Part shown: one piece after another, positions 1-6,376 of the stretch
How positions within the stretch are numbered: the first letter of the stretch is position 1
Layout of the letters: every line of letters starts with the position of its first letter
NCBI GenBank assembly: GCA_016180665.1
Contig: JACPAS010000107.1
Coordinates: 586-13,644, forward strand
Source of the DNA: Microcaldota archaeon
GTDB lineage: Archaea > Micrarchaeota > Micrarchaeia > Anstonellales > Bilamarchaeaceae
DNA length: 13,059 bases
Reading direction: 5' to 3'
Position numbers and translations under genes: made by a program
Notes under the pieces: generated by a model
The model's input: the letters and a program-made list of their open reading frames with translations, nothing else
Databases searched by the model: none
Told to the model about the DNA's origin: nothing

Positions 1-32
1 TTTGAACCTGTGTAGGCACTAAGCCACGGGAT

Positions 33-161
33 TTTCGGTAAGTATGAGAAACGTCTCATGACTTTTTCCAGGGTCCTGCATGAATGAGATTCATGCGGTG
101 CTATGAACTTATCAAAGTTCATGCGCATTTTGTCATAAGTTATTCCTATGCCAAAAAGCCT
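33..161 (-). other. 129-nt intron at tRNA position 37/38 of tRNA-Leu(UAA)
   Basis: Removing this segment leaves an exact leucine anticodon loop and a 5-bp stem, so it is an intron at the canonical archaeal site. It is long and highly structured. Near-perfect hairpins are 44-49/54-59, 78-85/89-96 (8 bp, loop GAG on +), 103-110/115-122 (8 bp, loop ATCA on +) and 128-137/147-156 (one mismatch). No ORF fits inside. The junction can shift by one base because A flanks both sides. I could not draw a convincing 4-bp central helix of a bulge-helix-bulge here, so the exact cut is by tRNA logic only. Its 5' part resembles the intron at 7862-7971. Confidence 0.82.
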
Positions 162-183
162 CTTAAGTCCCGCGCATTTGACC

Positions 184-217
184 AGGATGCATACTCTCTA
201 ATAATTAATTAGAGGAT
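184..217 (-). other. D-loop insertion in tRNA-Leu(UAA), probable second intron
   Basis: A leucine tRNA would read from GAGT directly into GGTCAA in the D-loop. Here about 34 nt intervene. The insert contains a perfect 7-bp stem (CTCTAAT/ATTAGAG on the minus strand). It also carries short direct repeats (ATCCT at both ends; AGAGTAT twice), so its borders are uncertain by several bases. It could be a non-canonical intron or an unusual D-loop expansion that is never removed. No clear splice motif was found. Confidence 0.55.
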
Positions 218-245
218 ACTCTGCCACCCCTGCACACAACAACGC

Positions 246-263
246 GGAGGGAAGTTTCCCTCC
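246..263 (-). other. Hairpin in the tRNA-Leu(UAA) leader
   Basis: Seven G/C-rich pairs (246-252 with 257-263) enclose a four-base loop, about 13 nt upstream of the tRNA 5' end and downstream of the M24 peptidase gene. No T-run follows it on the minus strand, so it does not look like a terminator. It may be part of the tRNA precursor leader. The rest of 234-357 holds only AT-rich, promoter-like sequence. Confidence 0.4.
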
Positions 264-357
264 CCATTTTCTTGTGGTCCTTTCTGACCCTCCCTCTTAT
301 TTTGGAGATAATTATTTAAAATCAGAAATTATACGATTAGACTTAACAAAAAACAAT

Positions 358-1302
358 TTATAAAATGCTTACCTTTCTTCCATCAAAGTGGATTGTCTCT
401 TCAAAGCGAATTCCATAGTCTTTAAAATATGCACCTGGCTCAATTGCCAAAACTGCACCATTTAATTCGTCTTTTGATTTTGCACCTAATTTTGGATATT
501 CATGAACTTCTAAGCCGACACCGTGCCCAAGTGAATGAACTGGTTTTGGCAATTTGTATTTGGAGAATAGTTTTTCTTGTAATTCTGCTAGTTCTCTCCC
601 TGTTGAAAAATTAGGTAACTCATCAATTATTTCATAAAATATTTGTTTTAAAATTCTGTAATTTTTCTCTGCTTTAGATCCTTTCTTTAGGAAGAAACAT
701 CTTGTCAGATCTGCACAGTAATTTTCATACTTGAGACCGTAGTCTACTAAAACCATATCATTTAATTTAACGTTTTTAGATTCATAATGCGGAAAGCGAG
801 AGTTTGGATTAGTAGAAACTATGGGCCTAAAAGCGGGTTCTAGATCCAGTTCTAAAGTTCGCATAAGCAGATATTTTTTTACTTCTAGTTCGGTCTTGAG
901 TTTGGAAAAATCTAATTCGTTTAGTAGAGTTTTAGTTAAAGAAACTGCTTTCTTAATCTTTGCAACTTCTATTTTTGATTTTTTGGCTCTAATTTTTAAA
1001 AAATATTCTCCCGCTTCTTCCAATTTCGTAATTCTTTTCAATTTTCTATAAAGGTTAATTGAAATGGAATTTTCATCTATTGAAACTTTCCTATTTTTTA
1101 TTAAGTTTTTTAAGTCATTAAACCAATTAGAGTAAACGACTACCGGACCATCAAATTCTTTTTTTGCAAGTTCATAATTCATCTCAGGCACTAATAGGGT
1201 CTTCTTATTACTATCTACCAATAGAAAGGAATGGTCAACATCAGTTCCAGAGAAGTAATAAAAATTTGGATTGAATGATTCACCTCTGTAAAATAGGTAC
1301 AT
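358..1302 (-). CDS. M24 family aminopeptidase (Xaa-Pro dipeptidase/aminopeptidase type)
   Basis: This cytoplasmic metallopeptidase is likely to remove N-terminal residues preceding proline or to cleave X-Pro dipeptides. Residues 1-115 resemble the creatinase N-terminal domain; 116-314 form the pita-bread catalytic domain. The five dinuclear-metal ligands are visible: D187 (VDYG), D198 (ADLTR), H260 (GHGVG), E288 (IEPG) and E301 (IRFEE). H172 and H267 are the usual extra active-site histidines. At 314 aa it is slightly shorter than typical PepQ (about 350), mainly in the N-domain. The start is ATG 1302, with GAGGT (1313-1309) inside the end of the upstream gene. It lies 2 nt after the small membrane protein gene, so the two are probably co-transcribed. 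Methionine aminopeptidase is less likely given the N-terminal domain. Substrate specificity is inferred. Confidence 0.9.
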   Translation of the reverse strand: MYLFYRGESFNPNFYYFSGTDVDHSFLLVDSNKKTLLVPEMNYELAKKEFDGPVVVYSNWFNDLKNLIKNRKVSIDENSISINLYRKLKRITKLEEAGEYFLKIRAKKSKIEVAKIKKAVSLTKTLLNELDFSKLKTELEVKKYLLMRTLELDLEPAFRPIVSTNPNSRFPHYESKNVKLNDMVLVDYGLKYENYCADLTRCFFLKKGSKAEKNYRILKQIFYEIIDELPNFSTGRELAELQEKLFSKYKLPKPVHSLGHGVGLEVHEYPKLGAKSKDELNGAVLAIEPGAYFKDYGIRFEETIHFDGRKVSIL

Positions 1303-1304
1303 TG

Positions 1305-1634
1305 CTAAACCTCGAATTCGTGCGTTCCATCATCACATTCTGCAGTTATTATTGTTGTTACTTTTTCAGCTCCAACAAATGCAGGATAATTAAACTCCAC
1401 ATGTTCACCTGACTCTAAATTATTTCTTGTGAAATTAAGCTCATCTTTATTGCCTTTTTCTTTTATGGTTAATTTTTTTATAGGTCTTTTTGCTTCTATG
1501 TGCAGAATAACAACTCCTTTCTCAATTTCTCTATTAACATTTAATGGGCCTGAACCCCTTCTCCATAAAAAGTAGAGTACTATTAAAATTACTAAGCTTA
1601 AGACAAAAACTCCAAGTACAATTAACAGAGCCAT
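1305..1634 (-). CDS. Small single-helix membrane protein, unknown function
   Basis: I do not recognise this 109-aa protein. Residues 3-23 are a hydrophobic helix followed by WRR, so by the positive-inside rule the C-terminal part (about 28-109) would be cytoplasmic, though it could also be an uncleaved signal anchor. The soluble part is predicted beta-rich with alternating hydrophobics (GVVILHIEAK, EHVEFNYPAFVGAEK, TTIITAECDD), suggesting a small Ig-like sandwich. It ends with the TAG that overlaps the ribosome-site region of the aminopeptidase gene and begins 12 nt after the PIN gene, so it is the middle gene of a three-gene minus-strand cluster. Confidence 0.7.
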   Translation of the reverse strand: MALLIVLGVFVLSLVILIVLYFLWRRGSGPLNVNREIEKGVVILHIEAKRPIKKLTIKEKGNKDELNFTRNNLESGEHVEFNYPAFVGAEKVTTIITAECDDGTHEFEV

Positions 1635-1646
1635 TTTACAAACCTT

Positions 1647-2045
1647 TTATGCAAAACCAATTTTTGACCTTGATTTTAACGTAATCACTGGAACTTTAGC
1701 TTTTTTTAACCTTAGCCTTAGGTTTGTATCATTAGTACACACTACAACTGGGTTTTCACTTTTTACAATCTTCATTATCCAATCATCTACGAAGCCATTG
1801 GATTTTACCGTTTTTATCTTCTTGGTGTTGACGTAAACTTCAATTATTTTTAAGGCAAATCTGGCTGCAGCTCCTTCTTTGCCCCTCCCTTTAGAGAGTT
1901 TTTTAAGTTCAGAAACCACGCCAGTTGGCACAACAAATACAAAATTATCCTCTATTAGATAATTTAATTCTGAGAATATGTCTATTTTGAACTGGAATGG
2001 TACTAATAGAAAATTCGTATCTAGGATAATCTCTTTTGTTTTCAT
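1647..2045 (-). CDS. PIN-domain ribonuclease, Fcf1/Utp24-like archaeal type
   Basis: A 132-aa single PIN domain, the fold of Mg2+-dependent RNases. The acidic set is intact: D9 (ILDTN), E46 (VSELKK), D87/D88 (VDDWI) and D106 (TNDTNL). The LDTNFLLVPFQFKIDIF opening and the end motif (VPVITLKSR) match archaeal stand-alone Fcf1-like PIN proteins, which are linked to rRNA processing, more closely than VapC toxins. No antitoxin gene lies next to it, which also argues against a toxin. A TATA-like box centred at about 2073 is 28 nt upstream of ATG 2045, so the message should be leaderless. First gene of the cluster running to 358. The exact RNA substrate is not deducible. Confidence 0.85.
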   Translation of the reverse strand: MKTKEIILDTNFLLVPFQFKIDIFSELNYLIEDNFVFVVPTGVVSELKKLSKGRGKEGAAARFALKIIEVYVNTKKIKTVKSNGFVDDWIMKIVKSENPVVVCTNDTNLRLRLKKAKVPVITLKSRSKIGFA

Positions 2046-2068
2046 ACATAGTTAACAATCAATGTAAA

Positions 2069-2078
2069 CTTTATAAAG
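2069..2078 (-). promoter_or_regulatory. TATA box for the PIN/membrane protein/aminopeptidase cluster
   Basis: CTTTATAAAG, a perfect palindrome centred about 28 nt upstream of the PIN gene ATG. That is the archaeal TATA-to-start distance, so transcription would begin at or next to the start codon. Confidence 0.6.
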
Positions 2079-2139
2079 CTAGTGGTCTTTCAGACGATAA
2101 ATTTTTTTAAAGTTAATAAACATGTTTAAAAATGTTTCG

Positions 2140-2176
2140 CTTTATAACATACATTACTAAAAATTCTAACAGGTGG
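2140..2176 (+). promoter_or_regulatory. TATA box and Shine-Dalgarno site of the surface protein gene
   Basis: CTTTATAA (2140-2147) is placed so that transcription should start near 2170, directly before AGGTGG (2171-2176), six bases from ATG 2183. This short-leader design with a strong ribosome site matches that of the lipoprotein at 6377 and differs from the leaderless neighbours. It fits high expression. Nothing else is apparent in 2079-2139 apart from AT-rich sequence. Confidence 0.6.
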
Positions 2177-2182
2177 TTTTGA

Positions 2183-3301
2183 ATGAGAAGTGTAACAAGT
2201 AGAAAAGGTATGGATGTTCAAGTAGGCAGAAATGCTGCTACTGCTTTTGGAAAAGCTGGTAAATTAGGATTAGCAGTATTATTAGCAACACCAGTTCTTG
2301 CTAGATGTACCGATGATGCTGTTTCTGGTGGAGTTGTTGAACCAGATGCAGGTGTAAGCGTAACAGTTAATGGTGATGTAAGTCCGGATGTTACAAGACC
2401 ACCGCCAGCAACAGGAACTTGCGCAGAGACTGAAGGAAATTTCGTAACTTTATTCCCAATTAAAGTTTTTTCAGAAGGAAAAGAGGAGAGAAAAAATGTT
2501 CAAAACGGTGATACAGTCACTGTAAATGGAGTAAATTATACTGTTGAAGCAAAAGTTAACGAAGACGGAACTGCAACAGTTGATTTAGTTGCTGGTAATG
2601 GGGTAAAAATACCAGAAATCCAAGACGGAGTTCCATTTGAATCACACAATGTACGATTTGCAGAAGCAGTTGTAGAAACTGTAGATGCTCAAGGAAACGT
2701 AGCTGCAAGATCAGTGGTAGAAGTTAAAGCAGATCAGGGATCATTAACTTTAGCAGAAGGCGAAGGTTTCAAAGTAACTGGTGATGTCGTAGGAAAAGAC
2801 AGCGAAGGAAACTTATTAGTAAAGGTGAGTTTATTCAGTGTTCCAGAATCTGGCGCAGAACCAACAAAGGTTGAAGAAAAAGAAGTGACATTAAAGAAAG
2901 GTGCAGAAGTAACAGTAGGTGGAATGACATTAAAAGTAACTACAGTAAGTGGTGAAGTTAATGGTGATTCTGCTTGTGTTGGTGAAACCGCAGTAGTTAA
3001 AGTTGATGGCCAGAGGTATGCTGAACCGGAAGGTGCAAATGCTCAGGTTACAGGATCCGTAAACGTAACTGTAGGTGAAGTAGTAACTGACAAAGAATCA
3101 CAAGGCAGTGGATGTGCAGAAGTAGGTGCCACAGTAGAAGGACAGACAGTAGCAACTTCACTTAAATGCACTGGTGAAGTAATATTGACCAGAACAAGAA
3201 CAGATGGTACAACTGCAACAGTAACTTTGGATTCAGTGTATGTAGTAGATGGTCCACAGAGAATTGCCGAAAAAGCGGCTGCTAGAGCAGAAGGCCAGTA
3301 A
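2183..3301 (+). CDS. Secreted beta-rich surface protein, possible lipoprotein, S-layer-like
   Basis: 372 aa. A basic N-region (to K27), a hydrophobic stretch (LGLAVLLATPVLA, 28-40) and then C42 form an export signal. LARC is an imperfect lipobox (Arg before Cys), so lipid anchoring is possible but not sure. The mature part is almost entirely beta-prone and acidic, with recurrent units such as DTVTVNGVNYTVEA, AEVTVGGMTLKVTT and SVNVTVGEVV. Such VNG..Y.V motifs are common in the C-terminal repeats of archaeal S-layer proteins; this is family resemblance, not proof. Four further cysteines (GTCAE, SACVG, SGCAE, LKCTG) could form two disulfides outside the cell. The start is set by AGGTGG six bases upstream. 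It stands alone in its own transcription unit and ends before a T-rich tract. Confidence 0.75.
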   Translation: MRSVTSRKGMDVQVGRNAATAFGKAGKLGLAVLLATPVLARCTDDAVSGGVVEPDAGVSVTVNGDVSPDVTRPPPATGTCAETEGNFVTLFPIKVFSEGKEERKNVQNGDTVTVNGVNYTVEAKVNEDGTATVDLVAGNGVKIPEIQDGVPFESHNVRFAEAVVETVDAQGNVAARSVVEVKADQGSLTLAEGEGFKVTGDVVGKDSEGNLLVKVSLFSVPESGAEPTKVEEKEVTLKKGAEVTVGGMTLKVTTVSGEVNGDSACVGETAVVKVDGQRYAEPEGANAQVTGSVNVTVGEVVTDKESQGSGCAEVGATVEGQTVATSLKCTGEVILTRTRTDGTTATVTLDSVYVVDGPQRIAEKAAARAEGQ

Positions 3302-3331
3302 CTTTTTCTTTTAATTTTTAATTTTATTTTA
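3302..3331 (+). terminator. T-rich terminator between convergent genes
   Basis: Several T-runs (CTTTTTC, TTTT, TTTTT, TTTTATTTT) follow the surface protein stop codon immediately, as expected for an archaeal oligo-T terminator on the plus strand. The tract runs into the last codons of the convergent ACT protein gene. Confidence 0.5.
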
Positions 3332-3716
3332 GACCAAGTGCTTCTTTTGCTTTTTCAAAATCATCAGCAGAAGGCTTAATTCCAACTGAGGTATAATTGC
3401 TTTCTTTTCCTATTATGTATAAACTCTCGAGGTTAACTCCTTTGAGAGACAGTTTTTTTGTTATTTTGCCTAGTTCACCAGGCTTATTTGGTAAATTCAG
3501 AATGATTATATCCGATTCAAGCAAGCGTAGGTCAGGTATCCTCCCTAAAATTTTCCTTGTTGTAGTTACATCATTAGTAACTATTCTAAAAATAGCAGAA
3601 TCGTTCTTTTCATAGGCTGAGATCGCCTCAATATTTACTCCACTATTGCCTAAGGCTTCAGTGACTGCAGCTAATGAACCCAGGTTATTTTTAGCTACTA
3701 TGGTTATCTCTTTCAT
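3324..3716 (-). CDS. Double ACT-domain protein (amino-acid-sensing regulator)
   Basis: Stand-alone protein of two ACT domains: about 1-60 (KEITIVAKNNLGSLAAVTEA) and about 68-130 (IIILNLPNKPGELGKITKK). ACT domains bind amino acids at dimer interfaces and usually regulate an attached or partner enzyme. The N-x-x-G-x-L signature appears as NNLGSL and NKPGEL in the two copies. No catalytic domain is present, so it probably acts by partnering an enzyme or transcription factor not in this window. I start it at ATG 3716, preceded by GGGGTG. A GTG two codons upstream (3722) is an alternative giving 132 aa, but it would consume that ribosome site. It is divergent from mre11 and shares its TATA region. 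Confidence 0.85.
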   Translation of the reverse strand: MKEITIVAKNNLGSLAAVTEALGNSGVNIEAISAYEKNDSAIFRIVTNDVTTTRKILGRIPDLRLLESDIIILNLPNKPGELGKITKKLSLKGVNLESLYIIGKESNYTSVGIKPSADDFEKAKEALGLK

Positions 3717-3747
3717 AAGCACCCCTAGGACGCTACACCATTGAAAA

Positions 3748-3755
3748 TTAAATAT
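3748..3755. promoter_or_regulatory. TATA box shared by the divergent ACT gene and mre11
   Basis: TTAAATAT is centred 25-26 bases before mre11 ATG 3777 (leaderless) and about 36 bases before the ACT start 3716, leaving a leader of about 10 nt that holds GGGGTG. One AT-rich box can thus serve both directions. Confidence 0.5.
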
Positions 3756-3776
3756 GTTTGTACTTAAACCTCAAAT

Positions 3777-4889
3777 ATGAGAATTGCAATAATCTCTGAT
3801 ACTCATTTTGGATATGCAAGATTTGAAGAGGATAGTTATAAACAGGCAGAAAATGCCGTATTGGATGCGAATATCAAAGCTGATTTTATAATCCTTGCAG
3901 GGGATGTGTTTGACACGAAAATTCCGAAGCTAGAAACGCTAAAGAGAGCTGCAGAGATATTCAATCAATCTAAAATTCCGATTTTGGCTATTCATGGCAA
4001 TCATGAGCGCAGAAGCAAAGGCATGATAAATCCTGTCCAGTTATTAGCTTCAATTGGAGTTATAGATTACTTACACGGAATGGAAAAAATAATTGGAAAA
4101 GATGGTGAGAAGGTATATGTTCTTGGAGTTGGAAGTGTACCTGAGGACCTGGCTTCTGAAGCTCTGAAAAAAGTCTTAGAAAGTAGAGTCATTCCGCCAG
4201 ATCATTTCAAAATATTAGTGATTCACCAGTCAATTAAGGAGCTAAGTGTGGGTGGAGAACATGAATTATCTTTGGAAGAGCTTGAGAGTACGCCTTTTGA
4301 CTTAATAATTAATGGACACATTCATGAAAGAATAGAAAAACTTGGTGGAAGATTTATAATTCCAGGGAGTACAGTGGTTACACAATTAAAAAGAGAAGAG
4401 GCAAGAGAACGAGGATATATAATTTATGATACGGAAAGCAGGAAAAATGAATTTATAGTAATTCCACATAGAAAATTCTTCTATGAAGAATTTGTTTTTA
4501 CAGAGGATGATGCTATATTTGATATAAAAGGAAAAGTTGAAAATAGGATAGTTGAGATCCGTTCAACTGAGAAAGAGGCAATAATAAAAATAAAAATTAA
4601 AGGAAAGCTAAAAGATGGTCTAAAAGGTTCGGATTTGTCTCTGCCAAATAATGATCCGCTTGTTTTTATAGACAATAATCTTACTGCTCAGAATATCAAA
4701 GAACGAATAAACCAATTAAGAAAGATCAGAGATGAAAAATTATCTGTAAGAGAAGTAGCAATAAGAGAGTTAGAACTCCAGCTAAAAGGCAAAATTACAA
4801 GATTTGACCCATCTGAGTTATTTGAAAAATTAAGTCAAGGAGTAGATGAAGCTGAGGAATATTTAAATAGCTTAAATAAGAAGGGCTAA
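3777..4889 (+). CDS. mre11: Mre11 DNA double-strand break repair nuclease
   Basis: Mn2+-dependent phosphodiesterase that, with Rad50, processes DNA ends for recombination. All calcineurin-type motifs are present: D8 and H10 (SDTHFG), D43 (GDVFD), N75-H76 (GNHE), H150 (VIHQS), H181 and H183 (GHIH). After the nuclease core (1-200) comes a capping region (about 201-300), then a helical charged tail (about 305-370) that could bind the Rad50 coiled-coil base. The length of 370 aa is normal for archaea. The start ATG follows a TATA box at leaderless distance. Unlike the usual archaeal layout with rad50, herA and nurA, the next gene is a sugar-phosphate enzyme one base after the stop. Rad50 must be encoded elsewhere or be missing. 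Confidence 0.92.
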   Translation: MRIAIISDTHFGYARFEEDSYKQAENAVLDANIKADFIILAGDVFDTKIPKLETLKRAAEIFNQSKIPILAIHGNHERRSKGMINPVQLLASIGVIDYLHGMEKIIGKDGEKVYVLGVGSVPEDLASEALKKVLESRVIPPDHFKILVIHQSIKELSVGGEHELSLEELESTPFDLIINGHIHERIEKLGGRFIIPGSTVVTQLKREEARERGYIIYDTESRKNEFIVIPHRKFFYEEFVFTEDDAIFDIKGKVENRIVEIRSTEKEAIIKIKIKGKLKDGLKGSDLSLPNNDPLVFIDNNLTAQNIKERINQLRKIRDEKLSVREVAIRELELQLKGKITRFDPSELFEKLSQGVDEAEEYLNSLNKKG

Positions 4890-4890
4890 T

Positions 4891-5520
4891 ATGGTTAAGC
4901 TACAATTGGCACTAGATTTTGCTAAGCTGGATGATGCTATTTCTGTCGCGAAAGTAACAAGAAGTTATGTAGACTGGATAGAAGCCGGAACTCCTCTAAT
5001 AAAATCAGAAGGTCTTAGATCAGTAAGGCAACTTAAGCAATTGTTTCCTGATAAAATGATTGTAGCAGATATGAAAATAATGGATACTGGGGCATTCGAG
5101 GTCGAACTTGCAGGAAGAGCAGGAGCAGATGTAGTTACCGTACTTGGTGCAGCGGATGAAGAAACAATAAAAGGAGCAATAAAGCAAGGAAGGAAAATGG
5201 GGCTTAAAGTAGCTGTGGACTTGATTAATGTTCCGGAATCTAAATGGAAAACGATTGATTCTTTGAGACCGGATTTTATTAGTGTTCATGTAGGTATAGA
5301 CCAGCAGATGAAGGGCAAAAATCCATTAGACAAACTAAAAAAAATAAAGGTTAAGAGTAGGTTGATTGTCGCTGGGGGAATGAATAAAGATAGAATTCCA
5401 GCTGCAGTAAAAAAAGGGGTTAGCGTCATTGTGGTTGGCGGTGCAATTACAAAGGCTTCTTATCCGGGCAGAGCAGCAAAGGAAATTAGATTAGCGTTAG
5501 AGAGTTCCACTGGAAAATAG
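4891..5520 (+). CDS. 3-hexulose-6-phosphate synthase
   Basis: OMP-decarboxylase superfamily TIM barrel that interconverts D-arabino-3-hexulose 6-phosphate with ribulose 5-phosphate plus formaldehyde. In archaea lacking the oxidative pentose pathway it commonly supplies pentose phosphates. Family motifs are LALDF (D9), EAGTPLIKSEG (31-41), the catalytic D-x-K-x-x-D as DMKIMD (D60, K62, D65), ADVVTVLGAA (80-88) and HVGIDQQ (H133, D137), plus the C-terminal phosphate loop VVGGAIT. The HVGIDQQ and EAGTPLIK signatures favour this enzyme over OMP decarboxylase. At 209 aa it is a complete stand-alone form without the isomerase fusion; the partner 6-phospho-3-hexuloisomerase is not in this window. 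It is probably co-transcribed with mre11 (one-base gap). Its last 24 bases overlap the convergent DUF2797 gene. Confidence 0.9.
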   Translation: MVKLQLALDFAKLDDAISVAKVTRSYVDWIEAGTPLIKSEGLRSVRQLKQLFPDKMIVADMKIMDTGAFEVELAGRAGADVVTVLGAADEETIKGAIKQGRKMGLKVAVDLINVPESKWKTIDSLRPDFISVHVGIDQQMKGKNPLDKLKKIKVKSRLIVAGGMNKDRIPAAVKKGVSVIVVGGAITKASYPGRAAKEIRLALESSTGK

Positions 5521-6267
5521 TCTACCTTCTTTTTCTTTCATATTAACTACGAAGACTGAATCATCTTTTCGATAAAATAAAAAATTCCCTTTTGACTCTA
5601 AAAATTCTCCGTCTATGTTCTCTACAATTGAGAAATTGTTTGGGATCTTATAGTTAATTTTATTGACAAATGGATTTTCAACTAGGTAATCATTAAAGGG
5701 ATCGGAAGTTTTTATTTCCTGAATGGTTTTTTCAATTATTTTATTATCTATTTTACCTAGATTTTGAATTTTGTATTTGGAAGTTACTGAGTTTTTCAAT
5801 CCAAATGTTTCCTGCAGCAGTTTTTCCATAGTGTATGCATTATTTGCATTATCAAAATCCATTAAGCGAGTCCATAAATCTGCACCTTGTTCTCTTAATC
5901 TTTTTTCAATTCTTTTCGTCTGTGTAACACCTACTTTTACTGAAGAACCACCAAAATAAGCTAGATATATGCTGTAATATTCTGAAGATAGTTTTTCTGC
6001 AAGGTGTTCAAATCCTGTAAAATTTAATCTTGTATAAACCTTTGAAATATCTGAATATTTACATGTAGGGCATTGAAGGCAGTTTATAGAATTATTGGGG
6101 CATCTGAAGCGATTTTGGCCATTATAGTAACCTATACAAAAGCGTTCTGCTGAGAAATTTAGATTAATTTGACTGTTTAGTTCAAGTTTTTCAGATTGGT
6201 CTTCTGACCAGTAATAGATCGAAGGAGATTCAGAAGACAGGTATGAAATTAGATGAAGATTTTGCAT
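5497..6267 (-). CDS. DUF2797 family zinc-binding protein, unknown function
   Basis: 256 aa. Cysteines C44, C56, C66 and C69 (with C63 spare) form a probable zinc site (ERFCIGYY...RFRCPNN...CLQCPTCK). The central motif YLAYFGGSSVKVGVTQTKR (101-119) and REQGAD (125-130) match my knowledge of DUF2797, where a segment of this kind faintly resembles GIY-YIG nucleases (VKVGVT..R...R..EQGA). The biochemical role is unknown. The C-terminal 90 residues are less conserved in character and end in a beta-rich stretch. The start ATG lies about 25 bases from a TTTTTAAA box (6290-6297), implying a leaderless message. The 3' end overlaps the hexulose-phosphate synthase by 24 bases on the opposite strand. Confidence 0.75.
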   Translation of the reverse strand: MQNLHLISYLSSESPSIYYWSEDQSEKLELNSQINLNFSAERFCIGYYNGQNRFRCPNNSINCLQCPTCKYSDISKVYTRLNFTGFEHLAEKLSSEYYSIYLAYFGGSSVKVGVTQTKRIEKRLREQGADLWTRLMDFDNANNAYTMEKLLQETFGLKNSVTSKYKIQNLGKIDNKIIEKTIQEIKTSDPFNDYLVENPFVNKINYKIPNNFSIVENIDGEFLESKGNFLFYRKDDSVFVVNMKEKEGRLFSSGTL

Positions 6268-6334
6268 GTATAATTGGTAGATTTCACTGTTTAAAAAGAA
6301 AATGGGGGGTCTTTGCCACAGAGACCGTAAAATA

Positions 6335-6369
6335 TTTATAAACTATCCTGGTATGAGAAGTAGGGTGAT
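6335..6369 (+). promoter_or_regulatory. TATA box and GGGTGAT ribosome site that fix the lipoprotein start
   Basis: TTTATAAA (6335-6342) predicts transcription from about 6363-6365. GGGTGAT (6363-6369) then lies seven bases before ATG 6377. The in-frame upstream ATGs at 6302 and 6353 fall before this transcription start, so they are unlikely to be used. Confidence 0.65.
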
Positions 6370-6376
6370 AGTAAGA

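Larger units (their letters stand above)
1..233 (-). tRNA. tRNA-Leu(UAA), intron-containing, 3' end outside the window
   Basis: Read on the minus strand from 233, the sequence opens as a leucine tRNA: acceptor strand GCAGGGG (233-227), T8-G9, D-stem GCAG (224-221), the GG of the D-loop (183-182), and anticodon stem CGGGA pairing with TCCCG (31-27). The anticodon loop is CTTAAGA with anticodon TAA at 165-163, and a long class II variable arm (GGC..GCC) leads into the T-stem ACAGG and T-loop TTCAAA. The rest of the T-arm and acceptor lies before base 1. Two segments interrupt it: 33-161 between positions 37 and 38, and about 34 nt in the D-loop (184-217). A possible TATA box sits near 309-323, implying a leader of about 55 nt. 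Leucine identity is firm from the anticodon and variable arm; completeness cannot be judged. Confidence 0.88.

Noticed and set aside
44..122. Series of hairpins taken as a CRISPR or transposon-related repeat
   Set aside because: The hairpins differ in sequence and spacing and lie wholly inside the tRNA intron. They are intron structure.
1647..2045. VapC-type toxin of a toxin-antitoxin pair
   Set aside because: No small antitoxin gene adjoins it and its motifs fit Fcf1-like PIN proteins better.
6302..6376. N-terminal extension of the lipoprotein from ATG 6302
   Set aside because: It would precede the TATA box, add a charged stretch before the signal peptide and ignore the GGGTGAT site before ATG 6377.
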